From Sinohyriopsis cumingii (lineage: Eukaryota > Mollusca > Bivalvia > Unionida > Unionidae): DNA of 64,000 nt. The translations under genes and the position numbers were made by a program. The notes under the pieces are model-generated. The model was not told where the DNA came from. It made no database searches and was given only the letters and a program-made list of their open reading frames with translations. Where the stretch lies: contig CM068839.1 of NCBI GenBank assembly GCA_028554795.2, positions 39,523,006 to 39,587,005 on the forward strand, written 5' to 3'. This document shows, in pieces, positions 13,672 through 27,499 of this stretch (positions are counted from its first letter, which is position 1; each line of letters begins with the position of its first letter).

Positions 13672-13699
13672 GTTAATGGTTCAAATTCACAATCAAACA

Positions 13700-16600
13700 A
13701 GATTTCCTTGTCTTTAATAAACAGAACATTGAGTTCATGAAAGAGCAGTCATTGTCGAAAGTAAACTTTTTGTATTGTTCTATAATAATATATTGATGCT
13801 ATGATTTCATTGCAAATAATAGTAAAATTTCTTCTCATCTGTGAGAAAAAACTCTGAGTGTCAATTAAGGAATTGCAAATTAACTATAAACTTTAAAATG
13901 AACTTTGCAGTAATAAAGTGTATTTGTAAAACAACATTTTACGTCATCAAGTATTCATTTTGCTTGGTTGCCTTTCCATCATTGATCACATTTGTGAATC
14001 AGTATGCTAATTTAAGGTAGTTTAATATTACATTCTCAAATTTTTTTAAACAGGGTTTGATTGATCACTAGAAATGAGGTAACCGGACACTAGACCAGGG
14101 CTGCTAGCTCTTTCGCAGGTTGGATTTGCATGCTTTTTAACATTTATTTTGTCCACCCCTTTTTCTGATACAAAAGACATAATTAACGTGGTAATTCAAG
14201 GACAGTTTTAAATTCAGTGCAACAATAACAAGAAATATTACTCAAATTAGGTATAAAAACATCCTTGGCACTTAATTAGGTTCTCAAAGAAACACTTGTG
14301 GACATAGCTGTTATGGTAGATTAACATATTCCATGTTTGAATACAACAGGGAACATTGTATTTATGATCATTACACTTATGCTGAACACATTTCATCTGC
14401 TAAAAAACATATTTAATTGGTATTTATTTATTAAAGTGCTGCCTCAAGTAGGCAATAGTGACAATTTCATTGATTGAAAGTTTATTGCACAATGTTATAT
14501 ACAATGTACCAAGAATGTTGTTTGGGAAGAAATTTTAAGAAAATACATGATTTCTTATTAAAAGTTGATAATTTCATAATATTGATTCAAATTTCGTCAT
14601 ATCAACCATTTTTAATGATAAAATGAGCGATATATCAAGGTTTTAGTCACTAATTTTGATCACAATTTTCTTCATATTCAACAACTAGGGGCCAAATGCT
14701 TGGTACTTTCTAGTATTAAAAAAAAAGAGGATGGACAACTGACCCCATGTTATAAGTGGGTTTGTTGAGTTGTCGAGGGAGTGGAGTATGTTGACTGCAT
14801 GTGTCTCACTGAATAATCAATGAAAGTTAAGTCCACATATTTAAATATTCTCAGTATGCTATTAATGTCATTACCTAATGTCATTTGATACAATGTCCAA
14901 TAGGTTTTGTAATTGTCTGCTAAAGTTCTGAAATATTCTATCATCATTTAGTAAATCATCATGGTCTAGTCATCGTGAACATCATCTGACTCCGTTTCCT
15001 TTGCCTCACTGTCACATGTAGGTGCTTATGAAGAGACTGAGCTTGGGCTCTGTAAATATTACTTTGATTATACAGTTTGTGAAATCTATAAAGGCTGCAA
15101 CTGAACATGTGTCAGTTGTATGGCAAGATCAAATAACCACTCTCTGTTACTTGCAAATGAACAAGTATCACTCACAGCTCAATCAAAGGGTTGTCACATG
15201 GGAAAAGAAGCAAAGAGTTTAAGGTCAAACATTTACTGGAAGAGGCAGACCTCAGCTTGGCAATGAATATATATTAAAGTCACAACTAGATCAAAAGAAC
15301 TGCTAACTTGAAAACAAAGTTAGTGCTGTCTCTACAAACCAAGGGCTTATGGGGCTAGGTGCACTGGTAGAAAACTTGTATATAGTAAATGGTTACTGGA
15401 TGGATAATTTTATTACCTGGGTTATTATCAAAGGGTGGGTACCTGTTCACAGCTCTAGATGTGCACCTGGCAAGTACTTCCAGGTGTTTACATTTGTCAT
15501 GGCTTAATGAACTGAACAACATAATAACACACTGTCTGGCATAATTCCAGATCATTAATTTAGTTGGCGAACTCAACCTTTTCCACTTGGTCAAAAGTAG
15601 CCTGAAACCTTTTGTTACCATCACTAATGAAATCAGTGAAGTGCAAGTAAACTGTTTTGACAATAATCACTTTAATTTCAATCATTAATGGATGAGTGTT
15701 TAAACACCTGTTCATTTGTGCTATGAGCATTTATCGTTGCTTGTCTTGTGCATGATACTGGCAGGTACAGAATTAATATCATAATAAAATAATTAATTAC
15801 CCATTAAAGAGGTTTGCCAACTCATGAACACATCTTAACTGCTATAATAGCTACCAGTGTTAATTTTCACTGCTCTAGTGGATTAGTGATGGACGGGTTA
15901 TAAAACCCATAGGCAAAATTCCTATGGCAGGATAGTCGATTACTGTTAATTTCAAGCCCTGCTTTATTTCCATAACAACATAAAAAGTATTGAAAATGCA
16001 AAATTCTATTAAACAAAAGGCAACCTCCACACAACTTGCCTGACATGTGTATGGCTGAAGTACACTGTACAGTTTGAGAATTACTGTAAGTTCCTGAACA
16101 AAAATGTTTACAGCAAATTACAGCAGGTAGACAGAGATTATTACATAAAAGGGACATTAAACTAATGTGTTACAAATTTCACATAGAGGAATGAAGTTAG
16201 TAGTTTGTATTTATAAAGTATACAGGTACATGTTGGGCATCACAATTTTAACTCCTGAAAAGTGTACTAAGATTCAAAGATATAGTGTAGGCATTGTGCT
16301 CTGGAAATGACGGTGCAAATTATGGATGGATGAACAGGCAAATGGATAACAATTTAAAATACTGAAACTAAATAAATGCAAATAGAAAATCAAGACAACT
16401 TGTCTAGCAAGTGTACTCAATTTCAAAGAGATATCTTAAATACTTTTGGAGTTTTGCCATGGAAACAAAAGTGTTAATTTGGGTAAATGAACATACAAAT
16501 GAATAAAAACATAAAGTATATTGAAACTAAAAGATATAGAACATGGTTTCAGAGTTTTCCCTGGAAACTACAGTGTGGATAATGTATGGACATACAAGTG

Positions 16601-16944
16601 GATAAACTTTTAATATACCTTATGTTCTACTGATGTAACAACTGCAATCTACATCATCCTTTTCCTTTCATACTTAACCAGGGAACAAAATCTTCGACTA
16701 TTTCTTCATTAACTGTACAAGCATTACGTTAATTCCGAAAACTAGACTGATTCAGCTAAAGTTTAATAATATATCCTGACCAAACAATGTTTTGTCTTTA
16801 AATCATACCACCAGGTAATGGACCAACCATTTTTCCAAATTTTTTTTGGAGTAAACTTTTTTGTTATTAAGTAATTCATACTTCTCAAACATTAAGGTAA
16901 AATAAAACTATGCAATCATCTTTACATGTGCATATGTATGTATG
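13700..16944. other. Intronic DNA, no gene seen
   Basis: AT-rich third-intron DNA. ORFs up to about 100 codons occur at 15355-15663 and 15867-16157, but they lack domain character and splice support. Confidence 0.5.
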
Positions 16945-16946
16945 TA

Positions 16947-18548
16947 CAGTGTGAACCCGCCATTACGCGCCCGCGTTAATGAGAATTCGGATATAACATG
17001 GTTGTGGCATGGCTCCCGAAATTTAGTATATTCATTCGCACATGAAGAAAATATGTTATGGGCCAAGTATGGGAAATAGTGTTTATTATCATTTTGGGGA
17101 AGAATTCGCATATGAATTAGTATATAATATGATTGTGGCATGGTTCCTGAAATTTTAAATACATGTATGTTTATTTTTCTCATACTGGGATTACTTTTTT
17201 TAAGTATGAGAAACAGTGTGTAAAAAATGTATTATCATTTTGAGGAAGAGTTCGCATATGAATTTTAATATAATATGATCATGTTGTAGCTTATGAAATT
17301 TAAGAATTTCGGCAGGTTCTTGAAGTGTTATGCCAAAATAAACATTATCGGAAATGTTACTTATTACTGATACATTAGTAAAAGCCATTAAGTCGTCTTT
17401 GTGATTGTCTTCAATTAATTTTGTATACAATCATTGCTCAAAACAATAGCCAACATGTGTTTCTTCTTTAACTGCATACACAACTAAGAAGCAGACAATG
17501 CAGTGGTTGATAAAAGATTCTCACAATTTAAAAAACATCACAAAACGAAACCCACCAACATGCTTGCTGGGCTTGGCAGTGTTATTTGACGCAATCAGCT
17601 GACCAGTTAATAATGTCTGCTTTATTAGCTGGAAATCGAAAGGGCATGAAATTGTACATTCATTCAGCTTACAAAAATTTATGAAAGTGACTCATGACCG
17701 GTCATTGCAGGCCTACTGCACTTAGCTCTCTGGTTTTACATGAGTATGGTGTTTGTTTATGAAATCGTTATAAATTTCCTATTTTTATAAAAATATTTTA
17801 CCATTATGGAAAAGCAAGTTCACAAGTGTAAGTTGTTCTCTGCACTTCGTGCAATGATTAGTATAGTTGTTTTCACACATTTCTTTCGATATTCACAAAA
17901 TCTGAAGTAAAAGTTTTATGCATGCTGAAAATGTGTTGATTGTTTATTACTCTTGCTGTAGTCGTTCAAATGAATAGGTACACGTGTTAATTATTGGAAA
18001 TGTGCAATGGATAAATGTACATGACAGTGTAATTTTAGCAGTATGAAATTTGTACAGTCACTGTTCATAGACCCTGGAATGTAGGGAACTCTACATGTGC
18101 TTTGTCTTTCTTAACCTAATTTTGCTGTTAATTTTTCCCAATGAATTCAGACACATAATGATGTGGGACAAAATTATTGAATAGTTTAAATAAGTATGCA
18201 ATTTTTGCAATGGAATTACATGTATTATGGATTAATTACAGGCCTTGACAATACGATATCAGACGGCAAGTAAATGGTGTTGATACTCTGTTCATGCTGT
18301 ATATTAGATGTTGAATTCAGACACAATGATCTGGAACAAAATTATTGATTATTCAATGGAATTATATGCATTATAGATGAACCACATGTGTTGATATCCT
18401 ATTCATCATATACATTAGACATGAATACACATATACATGTATGTGCCAATGAGTTGTTCTCTGAAAAGAGTAAAATACTGTAAAACCCTGCATTAACGTG
18501 ATCCGATTTTCTGGACCCCAATTATTGCGCTATAGCAGGGTTCCACTG
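16947..18548. mobile_element. Tigger-like non-autonomous DNA element with TA target site
   Basis: The left end reads CAGTGTGAACCCGCCATTAC and the inverted right end CAGTGGAACCCTGCTATAGC. Both are flanked by TA (16945-16946 and 18549-18550). CAGTG termini and a TA duplication are usual for pogo/Tigger elements. The 1.6-kb interior holds degenerate tandem units around 16980-17300 (cattttggggaagaattcgc and relatives) and no transposase frame. The ends differ at several bases, so the copy is old. Confidence 0.65.
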
Positions 18549-18574
18549 TATGTATGTATATATGTATGTATTGA

Positions 18575-18609
<35 letters not shown>

Positions 18610-18616
18610 ATGTATG
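18549..18616. repeat. TATG/TG microsatellite
   Basis: Repeated tatg with a central tg run, directly next to the Tigger-like right end. Confidence 0.9.
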
Positions 18617-18669
18617 TTAGTAATGTTAGTAGTGTTTTGGTGCCTCAGCACAAAAGTACATGATAAACT

Positions 18670-18985
18670 GTGTGTGTGATTTGGATTTTTAATGTAGCTT
18701 TACAAAAAATTCAGTCATATCACTATGATATCTGCAGTGTGACAGGTTATAGTGATGTCTAGCACTGGGGCATTATGCCATAGACATGTATCATGATGTC
18801 CCACCCAGTCACATTATCCTGACACCAGGCCGACCAGTCCTAAAACCAACCTCTTAATGCGGAGTGCCAAGTGAGGCAGTTGTTAGTACCATTTTTATAA
18901 GTCTTTATAAGTCTTTGGTATGACTCATCCAGTGTTCAAACCCATGACTTCCCACACCCAAGGTGGAGTCTCTAACTACTAGGCC
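18670..18985 (-). repeat. tRNA-derived SINE, family A, copy 2
   Basis: Same body as the copy at 6361-6729 (gatgtctgcagtgtgacagg, catcatgatgtcc-type phrases, taccatttttataagtcttt, with the last phrase duplicated near 18900). The tRNA head near 18985 is more diverged, with B box GGGTTTGAAC. Confidence 0.75.
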
Positions 18986-19802
18986 TTGTTCTATATGATG
19001 ATGCCCTTCTCCAATATTGGGTTTCATATTTTTAAGTGTGATGGCTGATCTATCTACCGTATTTACCATATATGTTGGGACACCATAAATTAATTCTAAA
19101 AGTAACTTTTTTGTGCACTGTATGTTCTGGGACACAGGTTTTAAGTCGTAAGTTGTGAGACACCTTTTAATTCATTTGAAAATTACATGTTGGAAAATGC
19201 ACTCAAACATAAATTTTATTAAAGAAAACTTTAAAAAAGAAAATGCTGTGAGTATTGTTTATTTACACTTTTCTTCCTAGATGTAAATTTGCTAAGAATG
19301 AGAATGAGTTCAACTTTTTCTGTTCTAATTTATGCTTCAACAATTTTTTTATATAAATTAAATGCCAAAGTTTATTTGCTGTTCGTGCTCATTACATGAC
19401 TTATTTTGGCAAAATAAGTATTAATGAGAACAGTATAAACTATTCACTATAATTAGGTAAAAATATATTCATAGAGAGACAGAGAAAGAGTTAATACCAG
19501 TAAATAGTGACGGTACAGATTGACTGATGAGTATACAAATTCCGAAACTGAACATCCTTTATTTACACAGCAGTGATATCTGACATAATTCAAGTACTGC
19601 TGAACAAACCTGAATGCAGCTAATATATTTAATTTAAATCCTTCAATCTGTCCACATTGTTAATTGCCTACTCAACCTCCTCAGGCTCAAATCCATCAAA
19701 TTTGTCCTCTTCACTGTCGCTGCCATCACATTCAGTATCTCTTTTGATATTGTCCTCACATCCATTCAAGTAACTGCTAATTCCACAAACTTTAAATGAT
19801 TT

Positions 19803-20900
19803 TCAGTTCAGATCTGGCTTGTCCCAAAGCGATTTGACTGCTTTCACAATCCAGTCCACAACTGTGTGTTTATCTGCTTCTGCTGCTTTATAAAATTTGT
19901 CAAGCAACTTGACCAGTTTATTTACACCGACATCTAGTGGCTGTAACTTGGAGGTGCATCCACACGGAATAACTGCAGGCACCGTGTTACCACTTCTCAA
20001 AGCCTGTTTTACAGCATCTGTAATATGAACCAGGAATGAATCCATCACTAAAAGAGATCATTCCCTTCCTGTATATTTGAGATATATCTCCTTAATCCAC
20101 TGCAGCATCACCTCCTCATCAACCCAACCCTTCTCCTGCACACATACGATCCAACCTTTTGGTGCCTGAATATCTTTTAGCTCCCTCACACCACGAAAAT
20201 TTATCATGGGTTGCAGCACATTACCTGCTGAGGAAACTGCAAGTACTAAGGTCAGATGCTTTTTATCTGCACCAGTCATGTAAATTCTCACACTTTTAAT
20301 ACCTTTCTTTCTGACAGTCTGGGAATGAGATCAAAGTACATAGGAGTTTCATCCATGATAATTATCATCTTGTCTTCAAATCATCTTCTTTTCTTGCCTT
20401 TACAAATTCGTTGAATAATTTTATTTTCTCCTCCAAATCTTCTGGGAGACGCCTGGCCATCATTGTCCATGAACAAAGAACGAGGTTGTGTCGCTTTAAA
20501 AAACCAGTTACCCAGTTTCTACTGGCTTGAAACTCAATTTCTGGATGTTCACTTGACACATATTCCTTGGCATAAGAACGTATAGTGTCCACACTAAAAG
20601 GTATCTGCAGATCGCGTTCGGCGAGAACCCACTTTGCAATTTTTCCTTCTAACTCACTGCCATATGATACTGGTCTCCCACTCTGTGCTAAATGTCCCCA
20701 TTCATTCTGCTGCTGAGAAAAATCTATTTTTGACCAATTTGCAATGGTTGATTTGGGGATTTTGAAATGTCCTGCTGTTACTTGAATTCCGTGCAATTTT
20801 GAGAAATTTACAAACTCCTCTTTTTGCTTTAATGTAAAATGCTTGTAATGCCCTTGCCTGACATTAGGAATACACGATAATATCAAATACCAGTATATTG
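19803..20900 (-). pseudogene. pogo/CENP-B-type transposase, main part, broken
   Basis: Three successive minus-strand frames (about 20900-20365, 20291-20058, 20048-19803) read like one transposase of the pogo/Tigger/Jerky group. The first has a Tc5-type helix-turn-helix region (FTLKQKEEFVNFSKLHG, IPKSTIANW, then GRPVSYGSELEGKIAKWV and NWVTGFLKRH). The second carries the start of the DDE_1 catalytic domain (YMTGADKKHLTLVLAVS, GWVDEEVMLQWI). The third holds the C-terminal catalytic part with KLQPLDVGVNK. Stops and frameshifts between them make it non-functional. The N-terminal part lies beyond the hAT insertion. Confidence 0.85.
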
Positions 20901-23655
20901 TGGTATTAAACATACAATACAATAATCGCGATATAACTTTCTTATATCGATACAGTGCGATATTGATGTAAAATTTGAAAAACAAGTAGCAGACGAACTC
21001 TATTATTATTATTATTATAAATTTATATTAGCCATTCTTCACTACTTTCTGATTGACAATGTCCTATTGAATTCCAAACCTTTACCTCTGGTAATCAGCT
21101 TCAGTAACATTTTTATTTCGCTTCCTGAGAAGTTGCAACATGGGTAATTGGAAGTTACACATCTGTGAAGCTTCATCCTTATGAAGCTTTAACTTCTCTT
21201 TGTCAACAAATAAGCACCTTGCTGACATTGATGACTAACTGACATTAACCATGAGCTACAACTATTTCAAGCATGGTTAAGTACAAAATTAAAAAGTGCA
21301 ATCTGCCATATGGACTCATTTTACATTAAGAAAGAGTAAAAGGGATGGGAAAATTGATGAGGCAATTGCTGTGTGCCGACTACTTGACACTCTTGTTAAG
21401 TTTTCTGGTGGAACCACTAATCTAGCATACCACATGAACAAAAACCGTCCTGAGAATTGTGGTAATTACAAGCTGTGTGCCGACTACTTGACACTCTTGT
21501 TAAGTTTTCTGGTGGAACCACTAATCTAGCATACCACATGAACAAAAACCGTCCTGAGAATTGTCGTAATTACAAGATGACAGACAACAGATCATTGATC
21601 CCTGCCAATCTGATTTCATCATGTGAAGATACTTCCGATCTTTCTAAAACTAAAACGTCACAGCTCATCCAGAGAACCTTACCAGGGCTCACTGGTGTGA
21701 AATACCCCTTGCATTTTTCTTGTGCTTTACACATAACTGACAAAGTGTGCAGACTTATGATAAAGGACGTGTCCATACTGAATAGTGAATTCGCCAGAGT
21801 TTAGAGACCTTATACATACCCTTGACCCCCGATATAATGTTCCAGGTTGAAAGCAGTTTGCAGAGCTGATCATTTCTCAGAAATATGCTCAAGTCAAGGC
21901 AGTGGTAACAGAAGACCTAAGAAATGCTGAGAAGGTTGCATTGACAACAAATGGTTGGATGTCCAGGTCAACGTAATCATATCTGACAGTCACATCAACT
22001 CAAACTGATAAAAATTGGAAGCTGATAAACTATGTTCTTCAAACTCGGCCCATGTATGAAGGGCACAGGTGAGAATATAGCTGCTGTGATTCACGAGGCC
22101 CTCAAAAAATGGGAAATACAGTCTATCTCCATACCACCTATTGTATCAGACAATGCATCAAACATGGAAAAGGCAGGACTCTTTTAGGATGCAACTTTCA
22201 CATCAAGTGTTATGCACATACAATTGATTAAGCTGCACAAAAGCGTCTCAAGATCAAATGCATTGAAATTCTGCTCAGCAGCTTTCGTTGAATAGTTGGG
22301 TTCTTCCACCGAAGTACATAGGCAGCAGCTAAACTGAGAAGCCAGGCTGAATTGCTGGGTCTAACGGATCATAAGCTTATAGCTGATGTGCCCACTACAT
22401 GGAACAGTACTTATGACATGATTTCAAGGTTTCTTGAAATGCATTGTGCAGTAATTGCCGTTTTGAGATCCAAAGATCTTGCTAAAATAAAAGAGAAAGA
22501 TTTGAACACAATGTCAGATGATGACATTTGCCTGGCAGACGAGGTAATGGTTTGTCTAAAACCTCTTAAAGTGGTGACAACCACTCTTTGTGCATAGTCA
22601 GTTCCAACCATTTTTTTTGTACCATGCCTCTTCATCACAAACGTACTGACAGCATTTTCCAACACAGCGATGTTGACTCCTAGTAATAGCTCAGATGAAA
22701 AGGGCTATGGCTGATGATCTTTGGGATAGATACACTCATCAAGAAGAAACTCTCACCATTGCTGCTGCCTTGGATCCATGTTTTAAAGCCTTACCTTTCC
22801 TCAGCGATGCATGAAGGAATGAAATCTTTACCAAAATTTTGCAGAATGCACTTGGGTGATAGTGGGCAGTCAGAACTGCCACCTTTACCACAGCTAACTG
22901 AACAGTTATGTGTGTTTGCCAATTTGGCTGCAAAGGATGCTCAACCAGTTTGCAAGAAGCTCAAGTCAGACATTGGTCAGAGTGACATGATAGATAATGG
23001 TACCTGTTGTTCTGGCCTGCAAGAATTTCTTGGTGATGTCTACATAACTGGTGTTGAGACTTGAAAAACACAAATGGATGAACTAGAAGAGCTCAAGAAC
23101 TATAGTGTTTCTGTCGATTCCCTTGGATTTAAATCCTCTTCAATAGTGGAAAAATCCCTAGCAGAGATTTCCTAGATTAGCAAAGCTTGCTAAATCATTA
23201 TTGTGCATCCCAGCAACAAGTGTCCCTTCTGAGAGGGTGTTCTCCACTGCTGGAGATAAAGTAAACGCACAATGTTCAGCCGTAAAACCAAATCATGTTG
23301 ATGCTCTTATCTTATTAAAAAAAATATGAAGTTCCATCATGTGATTTTCAAGGCAGTTCAATTTGAACTACACAGGGTAAAGTGACAATGAAGAGACCAA
23401 TCTGAAGTTTCATGCACTTTATGTTTATCAAAAAGTAAACTACAAACTGTGAACTGTTCAGATAAAAGAATTAAATTGTAACTCTTTATTGCTATGTTAG
23501 ATTGCAACTATTGTAATGCATTTATTCATTTTCTCTACTGTATGTTAATTATGTAATTAAATAATTTTAAGTATTTTATGCAGTTTGCATTCATTTTATT
23601 TCAATAAATTAATAGCAATTTGTAATTCTTTCTTAGATCAATATACTGCAATACT
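20875..23655 (+). mobile_element. hAT (ZBED-like) element nested in the pogo element
   Basis: Approximate limits. The left subterminal region is rich in tatcgatac/cgcgata phrases as in several hAT elements. The plus-strand interior encodes a broken hAT transposase. The pogo transposase reading frame stops at one border and resumes at the other, which fixes the nesting. Exact inverted repeats and the expected 8-bp target duplication are too worn to define. Confidence 0.65.
21296..23330 (+). pseudogene. hAT transposase, BED finger to dimerisation domain, broken
   Basis: Recognisable parts in order are a BED-type zinc finger (SAIWTHFTLRKSK, a VCRLL remnant, TTNLAYHMNKNRPENC) at about 21300-21460, a central region with TTWNSTYDMISRFLE and DEVMVCLKPLK at 22352-22597, a segment with AAKDAQPVCKKLKSD to 23064, and near 23210-23330 the C-terminal hAT dimerisation motif [13 protein letters not shown] 104-bp tandem duplication (21368-21471 = 21472-21575) repeats half of the BED finger and breaks the frame. 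Many stops make this a relic. Confidence 0.8.
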
Positions 23656-23689
23656 TCCCTTAGTATTAATTACACTCTTCCTCTCTAGC

Positions 23690-23770
23690 ACGCTTTTTTG
23701 GTCGACCTATGGGCCTGTTAGGTGAAGCTTTTGGCAACGCAATTTCTTTCCATGTACAAGGCAAGGCCTC
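23690..23770 (-). pseudogene. pogo transposase N-terminal fragment with AT hook
   Basis: On the minus strand, an open stretch reads TWKEIALPKASPNRPIGRPK and then KRAREEECN, with an AT-hook-like GRPKKR, as often found at the N-terminus of Tigger/Jerky-type transposases. It stops at the border of the hAT insertion. The remaining transposase resumes near 20880. Confidence 0.6.
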
Positions 23771-24941
23771 TTCACTACTTGAGTATCACACTACAAAACT
23801 TAACCATAATGGAAGAAATATATATAATTTTGGTTATTTTGTTTTATTCCCCTTTATATATGCTATGTACGTGATAACAATAACAATAGCAAGGAATCAC
23901 GTTTTGTATAAATGTGTGAGAAGTTATCCTTTCAAAGTGTTCAATTGTTTCTATTTATTTTCAAAATCCCAGTGAAAACTGGTAGAAAGAAATCAAAGAT
24001 GTCTTCCTTATGTCGGCCGACTTTGTATACATATGTATATTTTTTTTAAAAAATCTCCACGCTAAAAGGAATCTTAAGTCTGCTTCTGGGGCCAGCTTGC
24101 TTTGTAATAAATTAACTTTGTATTTGATATCCTACCGGTAAGTTCAAACGAGTTTATGGCTGTTACATGGTATGTTTATTCAACACCTGGACTTTCATTT
24201 ATATGCCATCTATAGTCATAATTGACACAAACAGGTTTCGAGTTCTTCAGTGTAAATAGTATACACAGCATTAACTTGCTTTAATAATACTTTTTGTAAC
24301 TCATGGAATCAAAAAGATTGTCATCTGTACTCACAGTGAATGTATTTCTAATAATGATTTTTGTTTGCGATATATTATCATATTGTTACCCTGGATATAA
24401 TACTCTTGGTTATTTTTTTTACCTAACACTGTGTCACGCATAAATGGCAGGTGATTTTGAGCAAAGGGATTGATAATTAACACTCTCTCTCATTTGTATG
24501 TGATTTCGCTGCATCCAGTTTTCATTCTCATGCCATTCAAACTTTTGAGGAGCATGATTCATTTCTCAATATTCACGTCAATGACCAATGTGTTGTGTTG
24601 TCTGACAAAAGTGATAACACTATGGATGCATGCACTACTTATAAGGAGTTTGTGGATATATTTTTCCTTTAATAAAATGCTAATGTCGACCAAAAAAGTG
24701 AATACATGATAACAGTATGGTTAGTTTCTTTCATTTTATTATCGAAAAAGCATTTTATTTATCTATTTTATTGTAACATGCGATGTGGCTGGTTGCGGCA
24801 GGGGGCGGGGGGCAAATCAAACACAATTTATTTCTTTTCCTAAGTTTTTGGACACATGATATAAGTTTAAAAAAATTCACCATAAGTTCTGGGATATGAA
24901 AACAAATTTATTGTGTCCCAACATATGCGGTAAATATGGTA

Positions 24942-27200
24942 ATCTTTCTCTAACATTTATGCCAATAGTACAGAATAATTTTCCCAGATTATATGACATC
25001 ATATTTCTGTCATGTCTGGAATACAAACAGGTCATCAGATTTAAGATTCACAATGTTTTTAATGTGATGCGTGAATCTGAAATGATGACGTAATTTGTTT
25101 TGAGAGGTTTCAATGTTGAGGAACCGGAATTTGTTTGCCAGAGAAGATGCTTGGACTGTCAAAAATAAAATAGCTGAAGTCTTCTGTCAACATGAGACTT
25201 TTCTGGCAAATTAAATGTATTGTAGTACTTTTCACTGATGTAATCATAATAATTTAAACCTGATATCTACTGAATCATTGCTCATCTTACCTCTTGATAC
25301 TATTATCAGATGTCTAATGTTAGTGGAGATTTGACATTAACACATGGAATAGATGGAAATGTCATGATCATTACTTTCATTGTATCCATGAACAGAGAGA
25401 TAGGTTCCATTTCAACATAATGATACAATATCCGCATTGACCCTGATCTTTGGTCTTTTCATCCCGAATCAATTCTTCCGTACTCCAAGTGCAAGCAATC
25501 CACAAACTGTACATAGTGGACTAGAGTTAATGTTTGGAAACCAAACTGGTAATGGATGGATGATACTGTAATGCAGTATGGTCCACCTTATGGCATGCAT
25601 ATAAAAACATGGAAATAGTGGTATTAATTAGTTGTAAATAGCAAAAGTAACATCTTCCTATTTGCCCAATATGATTACCTTGAACAGTATAAGAAATATG
25701 TTCTGAACATAAAAAGGCTTACTAAAAGACATAAACTTAGCAATATTTATATCCTACTTACCATGTATGTGATACAAATATTTAATGCAGAAACTAAGTA
25801 AGGTACTTCTACACAACTTCCTTATCATGTGTACCAAGAATGACTGAAACACCTTGAGTAGTCTGAGAACTATGAACATGCATACTGACAGACTGTGATA
25901 TATATATATATATATATATATTCCCCACCCTCATCACATAATACATATGAAGGCAATAATGACCTTAAATTATTACAGGTATCTCCAGAATGGGGATAAG
26001 GTATGGTTTGTCAAAGCTGTTCATATAACGATAAAAATAGATGTTCTTATCATCAGACAAAATTATACACCCTCATTTGGAGTAATTAACAGAATGAAGA
26101 AAGAAACAAGCAACTATAACAAATTAATCACTTTTAGGATTTCAGTTTATAGTCTGATACAGCAAATTTCTTGCATCACTGTCTTTTGTAAAAGATGGTA
26201 GCCTTCATAGGTTACTATTGAAAGCAATTAACAAATATTGAGGTACAGGTCCTTACTTCCTACTTTTACAGGAAGAAATATGAAGTAAACTTGTTAACAT
26301 TTACAAGATGTCAGCCGTCAAGTTTCAAATGTAAATTTTTGGTGAGAATCTCATAGACTGATACCTTATAAGAAAGGAAAAAAATTAATTAAATTACTGT
26401 AGGATCATCAATTTTCGTGGGTGACAAATTTTCATAGTTTTAGTTGTTTGCCCCGAACCACAAATTTAAATCCCCAGTGATAAATAAACCACACTGAATG
26501 ATGCCCCCCCCCCCTTTTCTTACAGTGTTTCATTCTCAGAGATTAACACAGCTACCAGTATTTGATAAATAAAGGTCAATACTGTAATCTGGTAATTAAA
26601 TATTAGCTTTTACATGTGTGTATTTTTTTTTAACCTTCTGAAACAAGAATTATAAATTATGTTATATTGTTTCAATGCACAAGTTCGATAAGGTATCCAA
26701 CAGCTGTAATTTTACACTCACTGACTTAAACCACTATGTGAGGTAAGTAAGGATAAAAAGAAAATAGAGAAAAAGCTTAAGGTATTCAAACAACAATAGT
26801 AATAATGAAAATGAAAAAATATAATACAAAATAACAGTATATGAAAATTAAATTTAATACTTATTGAAATTGATCCTTCGAGTACAACTGTTGTAGAAAT
26901 GTTTAAATCCTTCTAAAAGCATATTTCATTGTATCCAAGCATTTTTAATCCAATAGAACAACTATTTCTTGAAACACTATTATTAATGAAACACTACTTA
27001 TAAACACTAATTACAGCATTGTATTAAAGCTCACACTTCACAGATCTTTGGACAATGCCAATGTATCAACATTGTGTCAATCAAGTCACATGGTACTCAC
27101 AAATGCTTCCCAAGTAAATAATCCCCAAATTGCCAAATTAAACAAGTCCAGCTTGCTCAAAACCACTGATAATTAGGTACTATCGTTCACTCATTGTCGC
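24942..27200. other. Intronic DNA, no gene seen
   Basis: AT-rich sequence with a TA microsatellite at about 25898-25920 and a C run near 26501-26513. No exon can be supported. Confidence 0.5.
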
Positions 27201-27209
27201 ATGAGCTGC

Positions 27210-27430
27210 AATTATTCATCCAGCATGAACTGGCTTGATTAATGAGGTTGCAAGGTTTACTAATAATATGCACTGGTTGTCACCAGTAACATCTTTTTCC
27301 ATAATGGTGTCCATCACCTGTTTAGCATACCATTCGTGTAAGTGTGACTTTAATTCTTTCTACTCTTTATTTACTGTCAAGTCTAGTGGTTGAAGTCAGT
27401 CTGTACAAGAGGCAGACACAAACATTAGCT
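27210..27430 (-). pseudogene. Second pogo-type transposase fragment
   Basis: A minus-strand frame broken by one or two stops reads LQPLDLTVNKE, then KSHLHEWYAKQVMDTIMEKD and KPVHAG. This is the C-terminal catalytic part of another pogo/Tigger-type transposase, distinct from the copy at 20 kb. No ends were found. Confidence 0.65.
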
Positions 27431-27499
27431 GCATGGTAAGCATGTGCCTGCGACGTGTTCGCAGCTTCTGACAGGTTAGAAAGCCCAGGAGCTGAAGGG

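Larger units (their letters stand above)
19057..24939 (-). mobile_element. pogo/Tigger-type DNA transposon, disrupted
   Basis: 35-bp terminal inverted repeats (19057-19091 and 24905-24939) match at 31 of 35 positions, start CC and contain ATATGTTGGGACAC. TA lies outside both ends (19055-19056, 24940-24941). Inside is a minus-strand transposase pseudogene (N-terminal piece near 23690-23770, the rest 20900-19803), and a hAT element sits between the two pieces. Subterminal copies of TTCTGGGACACA/TCTGGGATA may be transposase sites. Confidence 0.8.
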
